A DNA stretch of 62,195 nucleotides from Methanomassiliicoccales archaeon (GTDB taxonomy: Archaea; Thermoplasmatota; Thermoplasmata; Methanomassiliicoccales; UBA472), in assembly GCA_038740345.1 (NCBI GenBank), contig JAVYMA010000011.1, forward strand, positions 1 to 62,195, written 5' to 3'. Positions 27,984 through 36,607 of the stretch are shown piece by piece (positions within the stretch are counted from its first letter, which is position 1; the number at the start of each line of letters is the position of its first letter). The notes beneath the pieces are model-generated. The model made no database searches, was not told the DNA's origin, and worked only from the letters and a program-made list of their open reading frames with translations. Made by a program: the position numbers and the translations under genes.

Positions 27984-29176
27984 CCTCTCTCCAATGCTGC
28001 ACATAGCCGAGAAGCGCTGATTTTGAAATCGAATTCAGCTTCTGCCAGCTCCCTGCCTCTAATGCCTACTTCACGCAACTTCCCCTTTTCCCTCAACAAA
28101 TGAGAAATCTCCAACCCCAGCAACTCATAATCTTTAGGGAGGATGAAGCCCGCTCCCTTGTCCACGATATCAGTCTTCAGCCCTCTAGCGAAAGATGTGG
28201 CTATTGGCACGCCGCATGAGATGGCTTCAATGGCTGTGAAAGGGAACAGATCGATACGACTGGTGATAGCAAGGAGGTCTGCGCAATTGAAGAGCCAGGG
28301 CATATCTTGCCTGCTTAAGGGCTCAGATATAAATCTGATAGAGTTTTCCAATCTTGATTTCTGGGCCAAAACCTGCAATGCCAGGAGTTGAGGTCCATTG
28401 GTTTTCAACACAAGCACAGCATTAGGCCTTTCGCGCAAAAGCCTTGGCATTGCTTTTATCATCAAATCAAAACCCTTGTTAGGATGCGCCCTCCCCACAC
28501 ATAGGATCACGTCCTCAAACTCCTGTAGCCCAAACCTCTCTCTCGCTTTCATTTTATCCAAAGGTCGGAAGAGATGGCAATCGACCCCAGAGTGTACTAT
28601 CTCCGGAGCTACTTTGTCTTCCGGTACTCCGTTCTCCAGAAGATGTTTGCGCGCTGAAAGGGAGCGAGTGATTATGCCGGCCACATCTGAGACTACTTTC
28701 CTACCCAAAGTGCGATAATATATCTCCTGAACTTTACCGGCGGGACCGCGCATGAGCACATCCAGCTCCTGCCAGATGAATATTCTCGTGCTAGTGCCCC
28801 GGGTGGCGAACCAGGTGAGAATAGTCCCGCTTTGGAAGAGTTCAGTGCTTAGAATGCAATCGTAAGCACCATTTCTCAGCATCTTAGCCAAGTCAGGAGT
28901 GAAAGGGAAAATAGCCGCGGGAAATACGAACTTCATAGAGGTGGGCAGATATTCTATCCTCAATCCTTTTTCTGCGGGGCAGGGTTGATATGGCATGAAC
29001 GCGTCGGATGCAAAAATATGCACTTCATGCCCCAGCTCAATGATGCGTCTAGCGAACTCCACCACGTTTATATCGCAATCTGTTGTAGGCCTAAGGTTTT
29101 CCGCCGCAAAAGGAGGGACTGCTGCCTTGGGCAGGTCTGCTGTTTTGGTTATAAGATTGACAAGCCCCAATCTCAT
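27974..29176 (-). CDS. Glycosyltransferase family 4
   Basis: A 400-residue GT-B glycosyltransferase. The N-terminal domain begins RLGLVNLITKTADLPKAAVP and includes VVEFARRIIELGHEVHIFAS. The donor domain has VILCVGRAHPNKGFDLMIKAM and the motif RIDLFPFTAIEAISCGVPI, where the first acidic residue of E-x7-E is Asp. The ATG overlaps the TGA of the upstream membrane-protein gene in an ATGA junction, and the next GT4 gene starts inside its 3-prime end. The tight packing indicates an operon of glycan assembly enzymes. Confidence 0.9.
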   Translation of the reverse strand: MRLGLVNLITKTADLPKAAVPPFAAENLRPTTDCDINVVEFARRIIELGHEVHIFASDAFMPYQPCPAEKGLRIEYLPTSMKFVFPAAIFPFTPDLAKMLRNGAYDCILSTELFQSGTILTWFATRGTSTRIFIWQELDVLMRGPAGKVQEIYYRTLGRKVVSDVAGIITRSLSARKHLLENGVPEDKVAPEIVHSGVDCHLFRPLDKMKARERFGLQEFEDVILCVGRAHPNKGFDLMIKAMPRLLRERPNAVLVLKTNGPQLLALQVLAQKSRLENSIRFISEPLSRQDMPWLFNCADLLAITSRIDLFPFTAIEAISCGVPIATSFARGLKTDIVDKGAGFILPKDYELLGLEISHLLREKGKLREVGIRGRELAEAEFDFKISASRLCAALERGCA

Positions 29177-30843
29177 GCTCGAACCCGTCCCCCATAAATC
29201 ATCATATAGGCTCCGCTCTCATAGACTTTGGAGAATTTAGTGGCATTATTGAGATAGAATTCGTAAATGAACATTTGCCCCCACTGGGCCTGCCATAATT
29301 CGGTAGTCCGATCGAAAATCATGCCCGCGGCCCCATCCCTAGTCACGTTCTCGAAGGGTTGAGGGTAAATTTGCCAGTACTTAAGCCTAGTGAAATGCGT
29401 CCAGTTCGATTCTCGCCATACGAGATCGGGATATGTACCCCCTATGACGTACGTATCCGGCGCCACATGCTCGTCCAAGAATTCTGACATATCAAGGGAG
29501 CGAGAGCTAACCACATACAAACTTTCCTGGTAAAATAAAGAAGCACAGGACATGAGGGCGGCTGCAGCGATTATTAAAGCCACAATCTTCTTCCAGGAGG
29601 ACCAGCGCCTGTAGTACATGAGAGTTATGAGAATCGGAGCGGAGAGAGCAAAATAAAGAAATCCGCGATCGTACACCTGACCCTGAAAAATGAAAATGTC
29701 AAGTGGAATTACAACTATGGGTACGAAAGCCATGGCGAGAAGACCGCCATATAATGGACGCCTTCTCTTGCTGCGCCACCAATGCAGCATGGCTATGACC
29801 AGAAAAAGCATAAGGGTGCCAAGTAGTGCCAACCTGAAATAAGGCCCAAGCAGGAAAATATTACCCGCTGTTCTTTGTCCAACAGCCTGACTCGTAGCCT
29901 CTGGAACCTCGAATATGAATGAGAGTTTACTGATTATTTGCCGCCAAAGAAAGCCAGAATACTCTCTCGCTCCGGTAAAAAGCCATCCTATCCAGACGAG
30001 AATGAAAGCGATGACTGGCCAGGGCCTTTCCCTTAGCTCCCAGCCCTTTCGATTAGCTCTCCAGGTCTTAAGCGCCACCAGAATCTCCCTGACGATAAGC
30101 CCTGACACGACAAATAGTGCGGTGGTTGGATGTGAGACTACGACGTAGATGAAAGCCGCCAATGCCATCATGTCCCAGCGTAGGCCCCTTTTCTCCAAGA
30201 ACACAAATACCATCAATCCAGCCATAAGACCCAAGGATTGAGGGGAGAAATTGTACTGAAGCCAGACGTTACCGAATATCGAGACCATCAGAGCGAAGCG
30301 ATAGTCCCGCCAGGGTAGATATGTACGCACGAATAAATATACCGCAATAAAAGTGATGGCACTAACAAAAAGAGAGTACAACTTCAAGAAAAGCAGCACA
30401 TCAGGATCAGCCAAAAGATGAAAGGATGAGCCTACGACGAAGAAACCAGGATAATTAGCAGAATATGAGAAGAGGCCCTGCGCCAACAGACTTCCCTGCT
30501 CAGCTATGGCCATGGAGGAGAAATAATGCATATAGGAATCCCAAACCTCAGGTAGGCGCAAGTAAAGAATAGGAGCGCACCATAGTCCAAGATAAAGAAA
30601 TAGACCTTGTGCAAAGAAAGCCCGTTCGCTGGATGAAACATATCCTAATAACAATGCCAAACTCATTAAGATCATACCCAGCCAATATCCGATTGGCATG
30701 AGGCGAAATAACCCCAACTCCAATCTAGGCACCCATTCGATCTCAAAGGATAAGGATGAGATAACGACCGAAAGAAAGCCAGAGAAGGTAAGCGCTATAA
30801 GAGCCCAATCCGCTATCCCCTTTCTCTTTGTACGTGATTGCAA
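29173..30843 (-). CDS. Polytopic membrane protein, possible GT-C glycosyltransferase
   Basis: A 556-residue integral membrane protein with about ten to twelve hydrophobic helices and a soluble C-terminal part of about 100 residues. The first extracytoplasmic loop contains PEVWDSYMHYFSSMAIAEQG, where the Asp following a helix is reminiscent of lipid-phosphate-sugar-dependent GT-C enzymes, and YSANYPGFFVVG is similar to GT39-like loops. No family can be named with certainty. It heads the minus-strand set and overlaps the following GT4 by four bases, so a role in lipid-linked sugar transfer is a reasonable inference. Confidence 0.72.
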   Translation of the reverse strand: MQSRTKRKGIADWALIALTFSGFLSVVISSLSFEIEWVPRLELGLFRLMPIGYWLGMILMSLALLLGYVSSSERAFFAQGLFLYLGLWCAPILYLRLPEVWDSYMHYFSSMAIAEQGSLLAQGLFSYSANYPGFFVVGSSFHLLADPDVLLFLKLYSLFVSAITFIAVYLFVRTYLPWRDYRFALMVSIFGNVWLQYNFSPQSLGLMAGLMVFVFLEKRGLRWDMMALAAFIYVVVSHPTTALFVVSGLIVREILVALKTWRANRKGWELRERPWPVIAFILVWIGWLFTGAREYSGFLWRQIISKLSFIFEVPEATSQAVGQRTAGNIFLLGPYFRLALLGTLMLFLVIAMLHWWRSKRRRPLYGGLLAMAFVPIVVIPLDIFIFQGQVYDRGFLYFALSAPILITLMYYRRWSSWKKIVALIIAAAALMSCASLFYQESLYVVSSRSLDMSEFLDEHVAPDTYVIGGTYPDLVWRESNWTHFTRLKYWQIYPQPFENVTRDGAAGMIFDRTTELWQAQWGQMFIYEFYLNNATKFSKVYESGAYMMIYGGRVRA

Positions 30844-30956
30844 GCTTATCCTCTCTTCTTCTGACCGAGGTATCTCTTGATTAAGATATCAACACTTCTT
30901 TTGCTTCCATTGGCTTTTTTTCAAACACAGGCTTATATTAAAACACCCATGAGGTC

Positions 30957-31640
30957 ATGATGTGGCTTCCGGGTCATGTTGTCATCGGGCTACTACTGTC
31001 CTTTCCAATAATTGTCATATCCCTGCGCCGGGGAGAGAGGAAGCCAATGGCCTTGGCATATGTAGGCTTTTTCTCTATCCTCCCTGATTTCCTACATTTT
31101 TCTATCCTTCGGCCCTTCAGTCATTCCCTAATAGGCGCAACAGTGATGCTGATAGTCAGTGTCGTGGCCTTGACCGCCTTGCATGAGTGGCGCCCGTGGT
31201 TGGCGGTTATAGCCTGCATCTCGATGATTTCTCATCTTCTAGCTGACACTTACATAGGTCATGTTTATCCTTGGTACCCATTTTCCATGGATTTTGTGCA
31301 GTTCAACCAGTTCAATACCCTTTTCGCCATCAGGACAGAGATCGCTCTCATAACAGCAGCAATTATCCCTTTCACGGCTATCTTGCTCATGAAAGCCAAT
31401 AAATTACCTAGGAGCAAGAGCGAAGTACTGGCCTGTATTTGTATCTTAGGATTGTTCAACATTCAAGGAGCGGCACAAATTGCGTATTTCTACGTTTTGA
31501 ACCTGGAAGAGAATCTTACATTATCTTCACTTATCTTATTTTCTTTATTCTGCCTGATACTCCTTCTGGCATTCCTCGCTTTGATTAGAGAGGGAAAATC
31601 ATACTCCAAAATGTTCTCCGAAATGATATTTGATTCTTAA
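30957..31640 (+). CDS. DUF457/YdjM-like membrane-bound metal-dependent hydrolase
   Basis: A 227-residue protein with about six membrane helices. LPGHVVIGLLLS at the N-terminus, SILPDFLHFSILRPFSHSLIG and MISHLLADTYIGHVYPWYPF carry the conserved His and Asp residues that define this putative membrane metal-hydrolase family. Some members have been linked to lipid or envelope homeostasis; no activity is established for archaeal ones. The ATG at 30957 is followed by a second ATG and preceded by GAGG. It is transcribed away from the glycosyltransferase operon. Confidence 0.72.
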   Translation: MMWLPGHVVIGLLLSFPIIVISLRRGERKPMALAYVGFFSILPDFLHFSILRPFSHSLIGATVMLIVSVVALTALHEWRPWLAVIACISMISHLLADTYIGHVYPWYPFSMDFVQFNQFNTLFAIRTEIALITAAIIPFTAILLMKANKLPRSKSEVLACICILGLFNIQGAAQIAYFYVLNLEENLTLSSLILFSLFCLILLLAFLALIREGKSYSKMFSEMIFDS

Positions 31641-31696
31641 GAGAATCAATACGTATTATCTTATTTGATAATGGACAATAACTAATATTGCACACT

Positions 31697-31799
31697 CTTA
31701 TATACAAACATTTATTAAGGTCAAAAAGAGAATCCCTATATTACTCGGGTTCGTGGCCCGAACGCAGAGCAATCTAGCCTCGTTAGGGGGGAGGCGGGA
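31697..31799 (+). promoter_or_regulatory. TATA box and hairpin-rich leader before the DPM1-like gene
   Basis: CTTATATAC at 31697-31705 predicts transcription from about 31727. The leader holds a hairpin at 31745-31761 (TCGGG/CCCGA, or alternatively GTTCG/CGAAC) and a second at 31777-31795 (GCCTC/GAGGC). The 3-prime arm of the second hairpin contains the GGAGG that would serve the small ORF at 31800. This arrangement could make translation depend on unfolding of the hairpin. Confidence 0.45.
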
Positions 31800-31874
31800 A
31801 TGTGCTCGCGAAGGGAAAGGAGCGAGAAGATTGAGAAGAAAGAATCTGCGCGATTTCCTAGGAGAGGGTTCTGA
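31800..31874 (+). CDS. Possible 24-residue basic leader peptide
   Basis: ATG at 31800 lies five bases after GGGAGG. The ORF encodes a 24-residue, strongly charged peptide beginning MCSRRERSEKIEKKE and ending FPRRGF. Its TGA shares a base with the ATG of the following glycosyltransferase (TGATG), a classic coupling junction. A further stem, CTCGC 31805-31809 with GCGAG 31822-31826, lies within it. It may be a regulatory leader ORF; no homology can be judged at this size. Confidence 0.4.
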   Translation: MCSRRERSEKIEKKESARFPRRGF

Positions 31875-32728
31875 TGTCCCCCTCTAGGAAGATAGTGGTA
31901 ATGATACCTACCCTCAACGAAGGCCGCAGCTTAGGGAAGGTCATTGATACCATACCCCTTGAAGAGTTCCATGCGCGCGGGTTCAGTGTAGAGGTTATTG
32001 TGGTCGATGGCAATTCAAGTGATGATACTCGAGACGTGGCCATATCACGAGGAGCACGAGTCTATATCCAAGAAGGGAAAGGCAAGGGCCTGGGAGTGCG
32101 CCAGGCATTTTCCTTGAGTCAACCACAAGAGGTGGTATTACGAGCCTTGTCAGGAAGGGAAGGGGCCATCTCAGATGTTTATGTCCTATCCACTTTGTTA
32201 GATTCCCAATACCTATTAATGCTGGACGGTGATGGTACCTATCCTTCTAAATATTTAGCTGATGTAGTGGCGGCTCTTGAGGAAGGGTATGATGTTGTGA
32301 TGGGCTCTAGGTTCCGGGGAGAGATCAAGCCAGGAGCCATGTCGAAGCTCAACTATTTTGGAAATTTGATCCTCAGCCTCATGGCTTCGATAATTTACAT
32401 GCACCCATGCACTGATGTATGCACCGGCCTATGGGGATTCCGTTTGGACGCTATCCGATCTATGGAGTTAGATTCGGAGCGCTTCGAGTTAGAAGCAGAG
32501 ATGTTCGCGGTGTCAGTGCGTAATGGACTTAAGATAAAAGAGATCCCAATCACATATTATCCCAGGGAAGGTGAGTCGAAGCTCGTGCCCATCAACTCAG
32601 GAATAATGATATTCCGCAAGCTGTTGGAGAGAAGGTTTTCCTTGGCCAAGTCTAAAAGATTTTCCGGCGATCCAGACACCGACTTGAACCGCATGAGAGC
32701 CATGATACATCCTCCTGAAGGACCTTAG
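31874..32728 (+). CDS. GT2 dolichyl-phosphate mannose/glucose synthase-like transferase
   Basis: A 284-residue GT-A protein related to DPM1-type enzymes that charge a polyprenyl phosphate with a sugar. Visible elements are VVMIPTLNEGRSLGKVI, VIVVDGNSSDDTRDVA, the metal-binding LMLDGDGTYP, VVMGSRFRG and the acceptor segment DVCTGLWGFRLDAI. Between GVRQAF and LMLDGDG about 25 extra residues (SLSQPQEVVLRALSGREG and following) are inserted relative to typical members. There is no C-terminal membrane domain. GGAGAGGG lies six bases before the ATG, and the gene leads a plus-strand run of glycan genes. Confidence 0.88.
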   Translation: MSPSRKIVVMIPTLNEGRSLGKVIDTIPLEEFHARGFSVEVIVVDGNSSDDTRDVAISRGARVYIQEGKGKGLGVRQAFSLSQPQEVVLRALSGREGAISDVYVLSTLLDSQYLLMLDGDGTYPSKYLADVVAALEEGYDVVMGSRFRGEIKPGAMSKLNYFGNLILSLMASIIYMHPCTDVCTGLWGFRLDAIRSMELDSERFELEAEMFAVSVRNGLKIKEIPITYYPREGESKLVPINSGIMIFRKLLERRFSLAKSKRFSGDPDTDLNRMRAMIHPPEGP

Positions 32729-32739
32729 CTCGTGGTGAA

Positions 32740-33948
32740 ATGAAGATCGCCATAGCAACTCCTGAGTTCCTGCCCAATTGGGGTGGGATAGGCACTTATG
32801 TGACTTTACTGGCCAAGGAGATGCCAGAGAACATAGATGTGCACGTTTTAACCCTCAAGAGAAAAGGGGAAGTCATCGTGACCCCTGAAACTAAGGAAAT
32901 CCTGCAAAGGATAAATGTGCATTATCTAGGATATGCAGAGGACTACTTCCTCTACAATAATCAATTCCAATTCAAAATGCTCAGCAAGTTTAGGTCTCTA
33001 AAGAAGCGATATGGCTTCGACCTTCTCCATGCCAATCATGCCCAGATGCCAGACCTTTTTTTGCGCTTTCTAGACCCGGAAACGCCCAAACTAACGACTG
33101 TGCACACCACTATTGACTCGCAACGCATGGGCACCAGACGCTCCAGGGTGCCTTTGAGGCAGCTCGAACGGTCGGAAAAAATGACCTATTTGATGCTTCC
33201 CCTCCTTCGTAGCCTGGAGAGGGCATACTTCTACAGATGTCATCACGCCATCTATGTTTCGGAGTTCATCCGCCGACTGTATTCTAAAATCTATCGCATG
33301 CCAAGGCATTGGAGGATTGTACATAACGGTGTGGATACGAGCATGTTCCGTCCCCTACCCATAAGAGAGTGTGCGCAAAAGTTCCCCCAACTCGAAGGCA
33401 GGGAGATCGTGCTCTTCTCCGGCCGAATGATAGCCTTAAAAGGTATTGACCTAGCCATACGAGCATTCGCTCTCATCCATGAGGAGACTGACGCCCTCAT
33501 GGTGTTTGCCGGAGCGGGGAAGATAGAGCCCTGGCGACAGCTACTGGATTCCCTGGGAGTTCCTAAGGAAAGGTATGTTTTTCTAGGTGGTGTTCCGTAT
33601 CCCGAAATGCCCTACCTCTATTCCATGGCCTCAGCATTCATTCTTCCCAGCTACTCCGAGAGTTTTCCCATGACCGTGCTAGAGGCGATGTCCTGTCAGC
33701 TACCAGTGATTGCTACAGATGTTGGAGGGATACCGGAGATGATCGACAGTGGCCGCAACGGTATTCTGGTTCAGCCGGGTAACCCGAAAAATTTTGGCGC
33801 GGCACTGATCAAGGTGCTCATGGACAAGAAATTCGCCTCCAGCCTGGCTAATCAAGCTAGGAGCAAAGTTTGCGAGCAATTCTCTGCCACCAAAATGGCT
33901 TCTACCACCGCGGAGATGTACCGAATGGTGCTGGAGGAAAAAGAATGA
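32740..33948 (+). CDS. Glycosyltransferase family 4
   Basis: A 402-residue GT-B glycosyltransferase. It starts KIAIATPEFLPNWGGIGTYV, the standard GT4 N-terminal loop, and carries HNGVDTSMFRP, REIVLFSGRMIALKGIDLAIRAF and the full E-x7-E motif in SYSESFPMTVLEAMSCQLPV. It follows the DPM1-like gene after 11 bases and overlaps the next gene (radical SAM) by four bases in an ATGA junction, so the genes are almost certainly co-translated. The enzyme probably extends a lipid-linked glycan; donor and acceptor are unknown. Confidence 0.92.
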   Translation: MKIAIATPEFLPNWGGIGTYVTLLAKEMPENIDVHVLTLKRKGEVIVTPETKEILQRINVHYLGYAEDYFLYNNQFQFKMLSKFRSLKKRYGFDLLHANHAQMPDLFLRFLDPETPKLTTVHTTIDSQRMGTRRSRVPLRQLERSEKMTYLMLPLLRSLERAYFYRCHHAIYVSEFIRRLYSKIYRMPRHWRIVHNGVDTSMFRPLPIRECAQKFPQLEGREIVLFSGRMIALKGIDLAIRAFALIHEETDALMVFAGAGKIEPWRQLLDSLGVPKERYVFLGGVPYPEMPYLYSMASAFILPSYSESFPMTVLEAMSCQLPVIATDVGGIPEMIDSGRNGILVQPGNPKNFGAALIKVLMDKKFASSLANQARSKVCEQFSATKMASTTAEMYRMVLEEKE

Positions 33949-35381
33949 AGGTACTCCTAGTTAATCCGCCTCGTTTCGAAGGCATCCCTGTGATTAGAGA
34001 GGAGAGGTGCGAGATAACCGAACGTTATTCTGTCCTTGAACCCTATAGTCTTCTGCAGGTGGGCGCCCTTCTGCGCCAAAGCGGGCAATCGGTATCGCTG
34101 CTCGACATGAACGGCTTTAACCTCTCATGGAAAGATTTAGAGGAGCGTTTGAGGATTCTTTCCCCTGATATCGTAATCTTCCGCTTTACCCCCACTACCT
34201 TTGATCATGATGTCAAGACCGCCGCGCTGGCTAAGACCAACGACCCGGACACGATTACCGTCGGAATATGTTGGACCCTACGCACCATGCCCAAACAAGT
34301 GATGTCGCTGGCACCTAGTATGGATTTCTATATACGGCATGAGTATGAGGTGGTGACGCCTTCATTGATCCAAGCCTTGGAGAGCAGCGGGGATGCTTCG
34401 GGGGTGAGCGGCATCGCTTACCGCGTGGGCAACGAAATCAAGGTGAATCCTGATGCCTCCCCGCTCGAAGATTACGACTCGCTTCCCATACCTGCCTTCG
34501 ATCTTCTCCCCTCCCTTGAGCCGTATTTCGTGACCGCACCCGCAGGAAGGCCCTATACTATAATATACACCTCAAAAGGGTGCCCCTTCAAATGCAGCTT
34601 CTGCACTGTCGCGGGCACGAAATGGAGGCCAAAATCTGCGCGAAGAACTGTGGAGGAATTGCGGTACCTCAAACAGCGCTATGGCATTCGTACCGTGTCG
34701 TTTTTCGATGAGACTTTCACTTTAGATAAGAAAAGGGTGCTGCAGCTTTGCGACGCCATGATAGAGGAAGGCATGGACATTGGATGGTACTGTAACACCC
34801 GCACTCACCTCGTGGATCTAGAGCTATTGAAGCGTATGCGCCAGGCGGGATGCCGCGGTATATCCTATGGAGTGGAGTCGGGAAGCCAAAAGATATTGGA
34901 TAACACAGACAAATGCATCAAGGTGGATCAAGCCAGAAAGGCGATCGCCTGGGCTAGGGAAGCGCGCATCAAGACTTTTGCCTCCTTCATCTTAGGATTG
35001 CCCGGCGAGAGCTGGGAAACGGTGCAGGAAACAATCCAATTCGTAAAGGATACGTTGCCCAACAGTGCTGAGTTCAATGTCGCTGTGCCCTATCCCGGTA
35101 CGAAATTGTATGAGATGGTTTATGGAGGGAATGGAACTGATGCCGTGGACTTCCGCCGACTTTATCAAGACGATGCCGTAGTGGGCACGGAATATCTCTC
35201 GCCTACGGAGCTGAATGAAGCGCGCAGCCTGGCTTATCGTTCCCTTTACTTCAATCCGCGTTGGTGGATGCGAAATATAGGTCATGTGATGAGAGAACCA
35301 GAAGATTTGGATCTGGCCGTAAGATATGCTGCTAAGGCGATGAAAAACTATTTCATATATAGGATGAAGCACGCCCATTGA
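33945..35381 (+). CDS. B12-binding-domain radical SAM protein
   Basis: A 478-residue protein from ATG 33945 (the open frame begins 75 bases earlier, but the ATGA overlap, an upstream GGAGG and the N-terminus MKVLLVNPPRF fix the start). Residues of about 1-150 form a cobalamin-binding-like Rossmann domain. The radical SAM core contains TSKGCPFKCSFC, which binds the 4Fe-4S cluster, then FFDETFTLDKKRV and SYGVESGSQKILD. The family includes C-methyltransferases, ring-forming and tailoring enzymes. The domain lacks the DxHxxG cobalamin ligand motif, so cofactor binding is uncertain. It is embedded among GT4 genes, so a sugar or lipid substrate is inferred. Confidence 0.9.
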   Translation: MKVLLVNPPRFEGIPVIREERCEITERYSVLEPYSLLQVGALLRQSGQSVSLLDMNGFNLSWKDLEERLRILSPDIVIFRFTPTTFDHDVKTAALAKTNDPDTITVGICWTLRTMPKQVMSLAPSMDFYIRHEYEVVTPSLIQALESSGDASGVSGIAYRVGNEIKVNPDASPLEDYDSLPIPAFDLLPSLEPYFVTAPAGRPYTIIYTSKGCPFKCSFCTVAGTKWRPKSARRTVEELRYLKQRYGIRTVSFFDETFTLDKKRVLQLCDAMIEEGMDIGWYCNTRTHLVDLELLKRMRQAGCRGISYGVESGSQKILDNTDKCIKVDQARKAIAWAREARIKTFASFILGLPGESWETVQETIQFVKDTLPNSAEFNVAVPYPGTKLYEMVYGGNGTDAVDFRRLYQDDAVVGTEYLSPTELNEARSLAYRSLYFNPRWWMRNIGHVMREPEDLDLAVRYAAKAMKNYFIYRMKHAH

Positions 35382-35392
35382 GTGAGTAGATC

Positions 35393-36607
35393 ATGGAAAG
35401 CAAACGCATCATAATGACCTCTACTTTCTTTCCTCCCTTCCATCTCGGGGGGGATGCGACGCACGTGAAGATGCTAAGGGATGAGCTGGAAAGAAGAGGA
35501 CACGAAGTGCATATCATATATAGCCTAGACGCTTATCGCCTGAAGAGAGGGAAGGTCTCAGGCGACATCCCTTCATCTCCTACAATACATCCTATCGAAG
35601 GACGTCTGAGAGGAGTTTCTGCCTTTGCCACATATCTAACCGGTCGAAATCACAGGGCTGAGAGTTCATTGGAAAGATTGGTCGCCGAGATCAGACCCGA
35701 CTGGATTCACCATCATAATATATCCCTTTTAGGGGCAGGTGTACTTTATCGCAGCAGATTCCCGAGCGTATACACCGCTCACGACTATTGGCTCATCTGC
35801 CCCCGAAGCGATCTCATGTTCAAGGGCAAGGAGACATGCCAGATACGCAAGTGTTCCCGATGCAACGTGGCGACTGGTAGGCCACCGCAGATATGGAGAC
35901 CTTTCCTCATGCCGAAGGCTCTTGGCTCCCTTCGACTCATCATTTCCCCCTCTCATTTCTTAGCAAGTCGCCTGCAGCACTTCCTTGGCCTAGAAGCCAC
36001 AGTCCTTCCTAACTTCGCCCCACGGCCTCCGTCCAACAACTGGCCTGAAGGCGAACATTTCTGCTTCGTTGGTGTTTTGGAGAAAGGCAAGGGATTACAT
36101 CTTCTATTAAAGGCTTTTGAGGATGAGTCGTTGGGATCTCTGCACATCATGGGGAAGGGTAGCCTTGAGGAGGAGGTGCGGAGAATGGAACGCCTCACAG
36201 GGGGACGAATATGCTATAAAGGCTTCTTGACCGGAGATGAGTTATGGCAGGAAATGGGATCCTCTCGCGCCCTCATCTGCCCCTCAACAGGTAATGAAAA
36301 CTCGCCTCTTGCATGCATTGAGGCTCTTTCTCTCGGTGTGCCTTTGATAGTGACGCGACGCGGTGGACTTCCGGAGCTGGTGGAGTCGCCCAAGTGCGGA
36401 GAATCTTGCGAGCCCGAACCCAGGTCAATCGCGGAAGCGGTCAGAGTGATCTCTGATCCATCCAAACGCTCCGAGTTGAGAAAGAATGCTTTTATGAGAT
36501 ACCAACGTTATCACGAACCCAGCTCCTACATTAAAAGATATCTGGAACTCTGTGAGATGATGATGAATGGCTCTGAAAAAAGTGGCCCTAGTGAACATGG
36601 GCTTTGA
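35393..36607 (+). CDS. Glycosyltransferase family 4
   Basis: A 404-residue GT-B glycosyltransferase. The N-terminus has IIMTSTFFPPFHLGGDATHV and HDYWLICPRSDLMF followed by CQIRKCSRC, a cysteine-bearing insert seen in some GT4 proteins. The donor domain has HFCFVGVLEKGKGLHLLLKAF and an E-x7-E motif in NENSPLACIEALSLGVPL. The 3-prime end overlaps the next radical SAM gene by 41 bases, so expression of both is tied. The specificity is unknown. Confidence 0.9.
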   Translation: MESKRIIMTSTFFPPFHLGGDATHVKMLRDELERRGHEVHIIYSLDAYRLKRGKVSGDIPSSPTIHPIEGRLRGVSAFATYLTGRNHRAESSLERLVAEIRPDWIHHHNISLLGAGVLYRSRFPSVYTAHDYWLICPRSDLMFKGKETCQIRKCSRCNVATGRPPQIWRPFLMPKALGSLRLIISPSHFLASRLQHFLGLEATVLPNFAPRPPSNNWPEGEHFCFVGVLEKGKGLHLLLKAFEDESLGSLHIMGKGSLEEEVRRMERLTGGRICYKGFLTGDELWQEMGSSRALICPSTGNENSPLACIEALSLGVPLIVTRRGGLPELVESPKCGESCEPEPRSIAEAVRVISDPSKRSELRKNAFMRYQRYHEPSSYIKRYLELCEMMMNGSEKSGPSEHGL

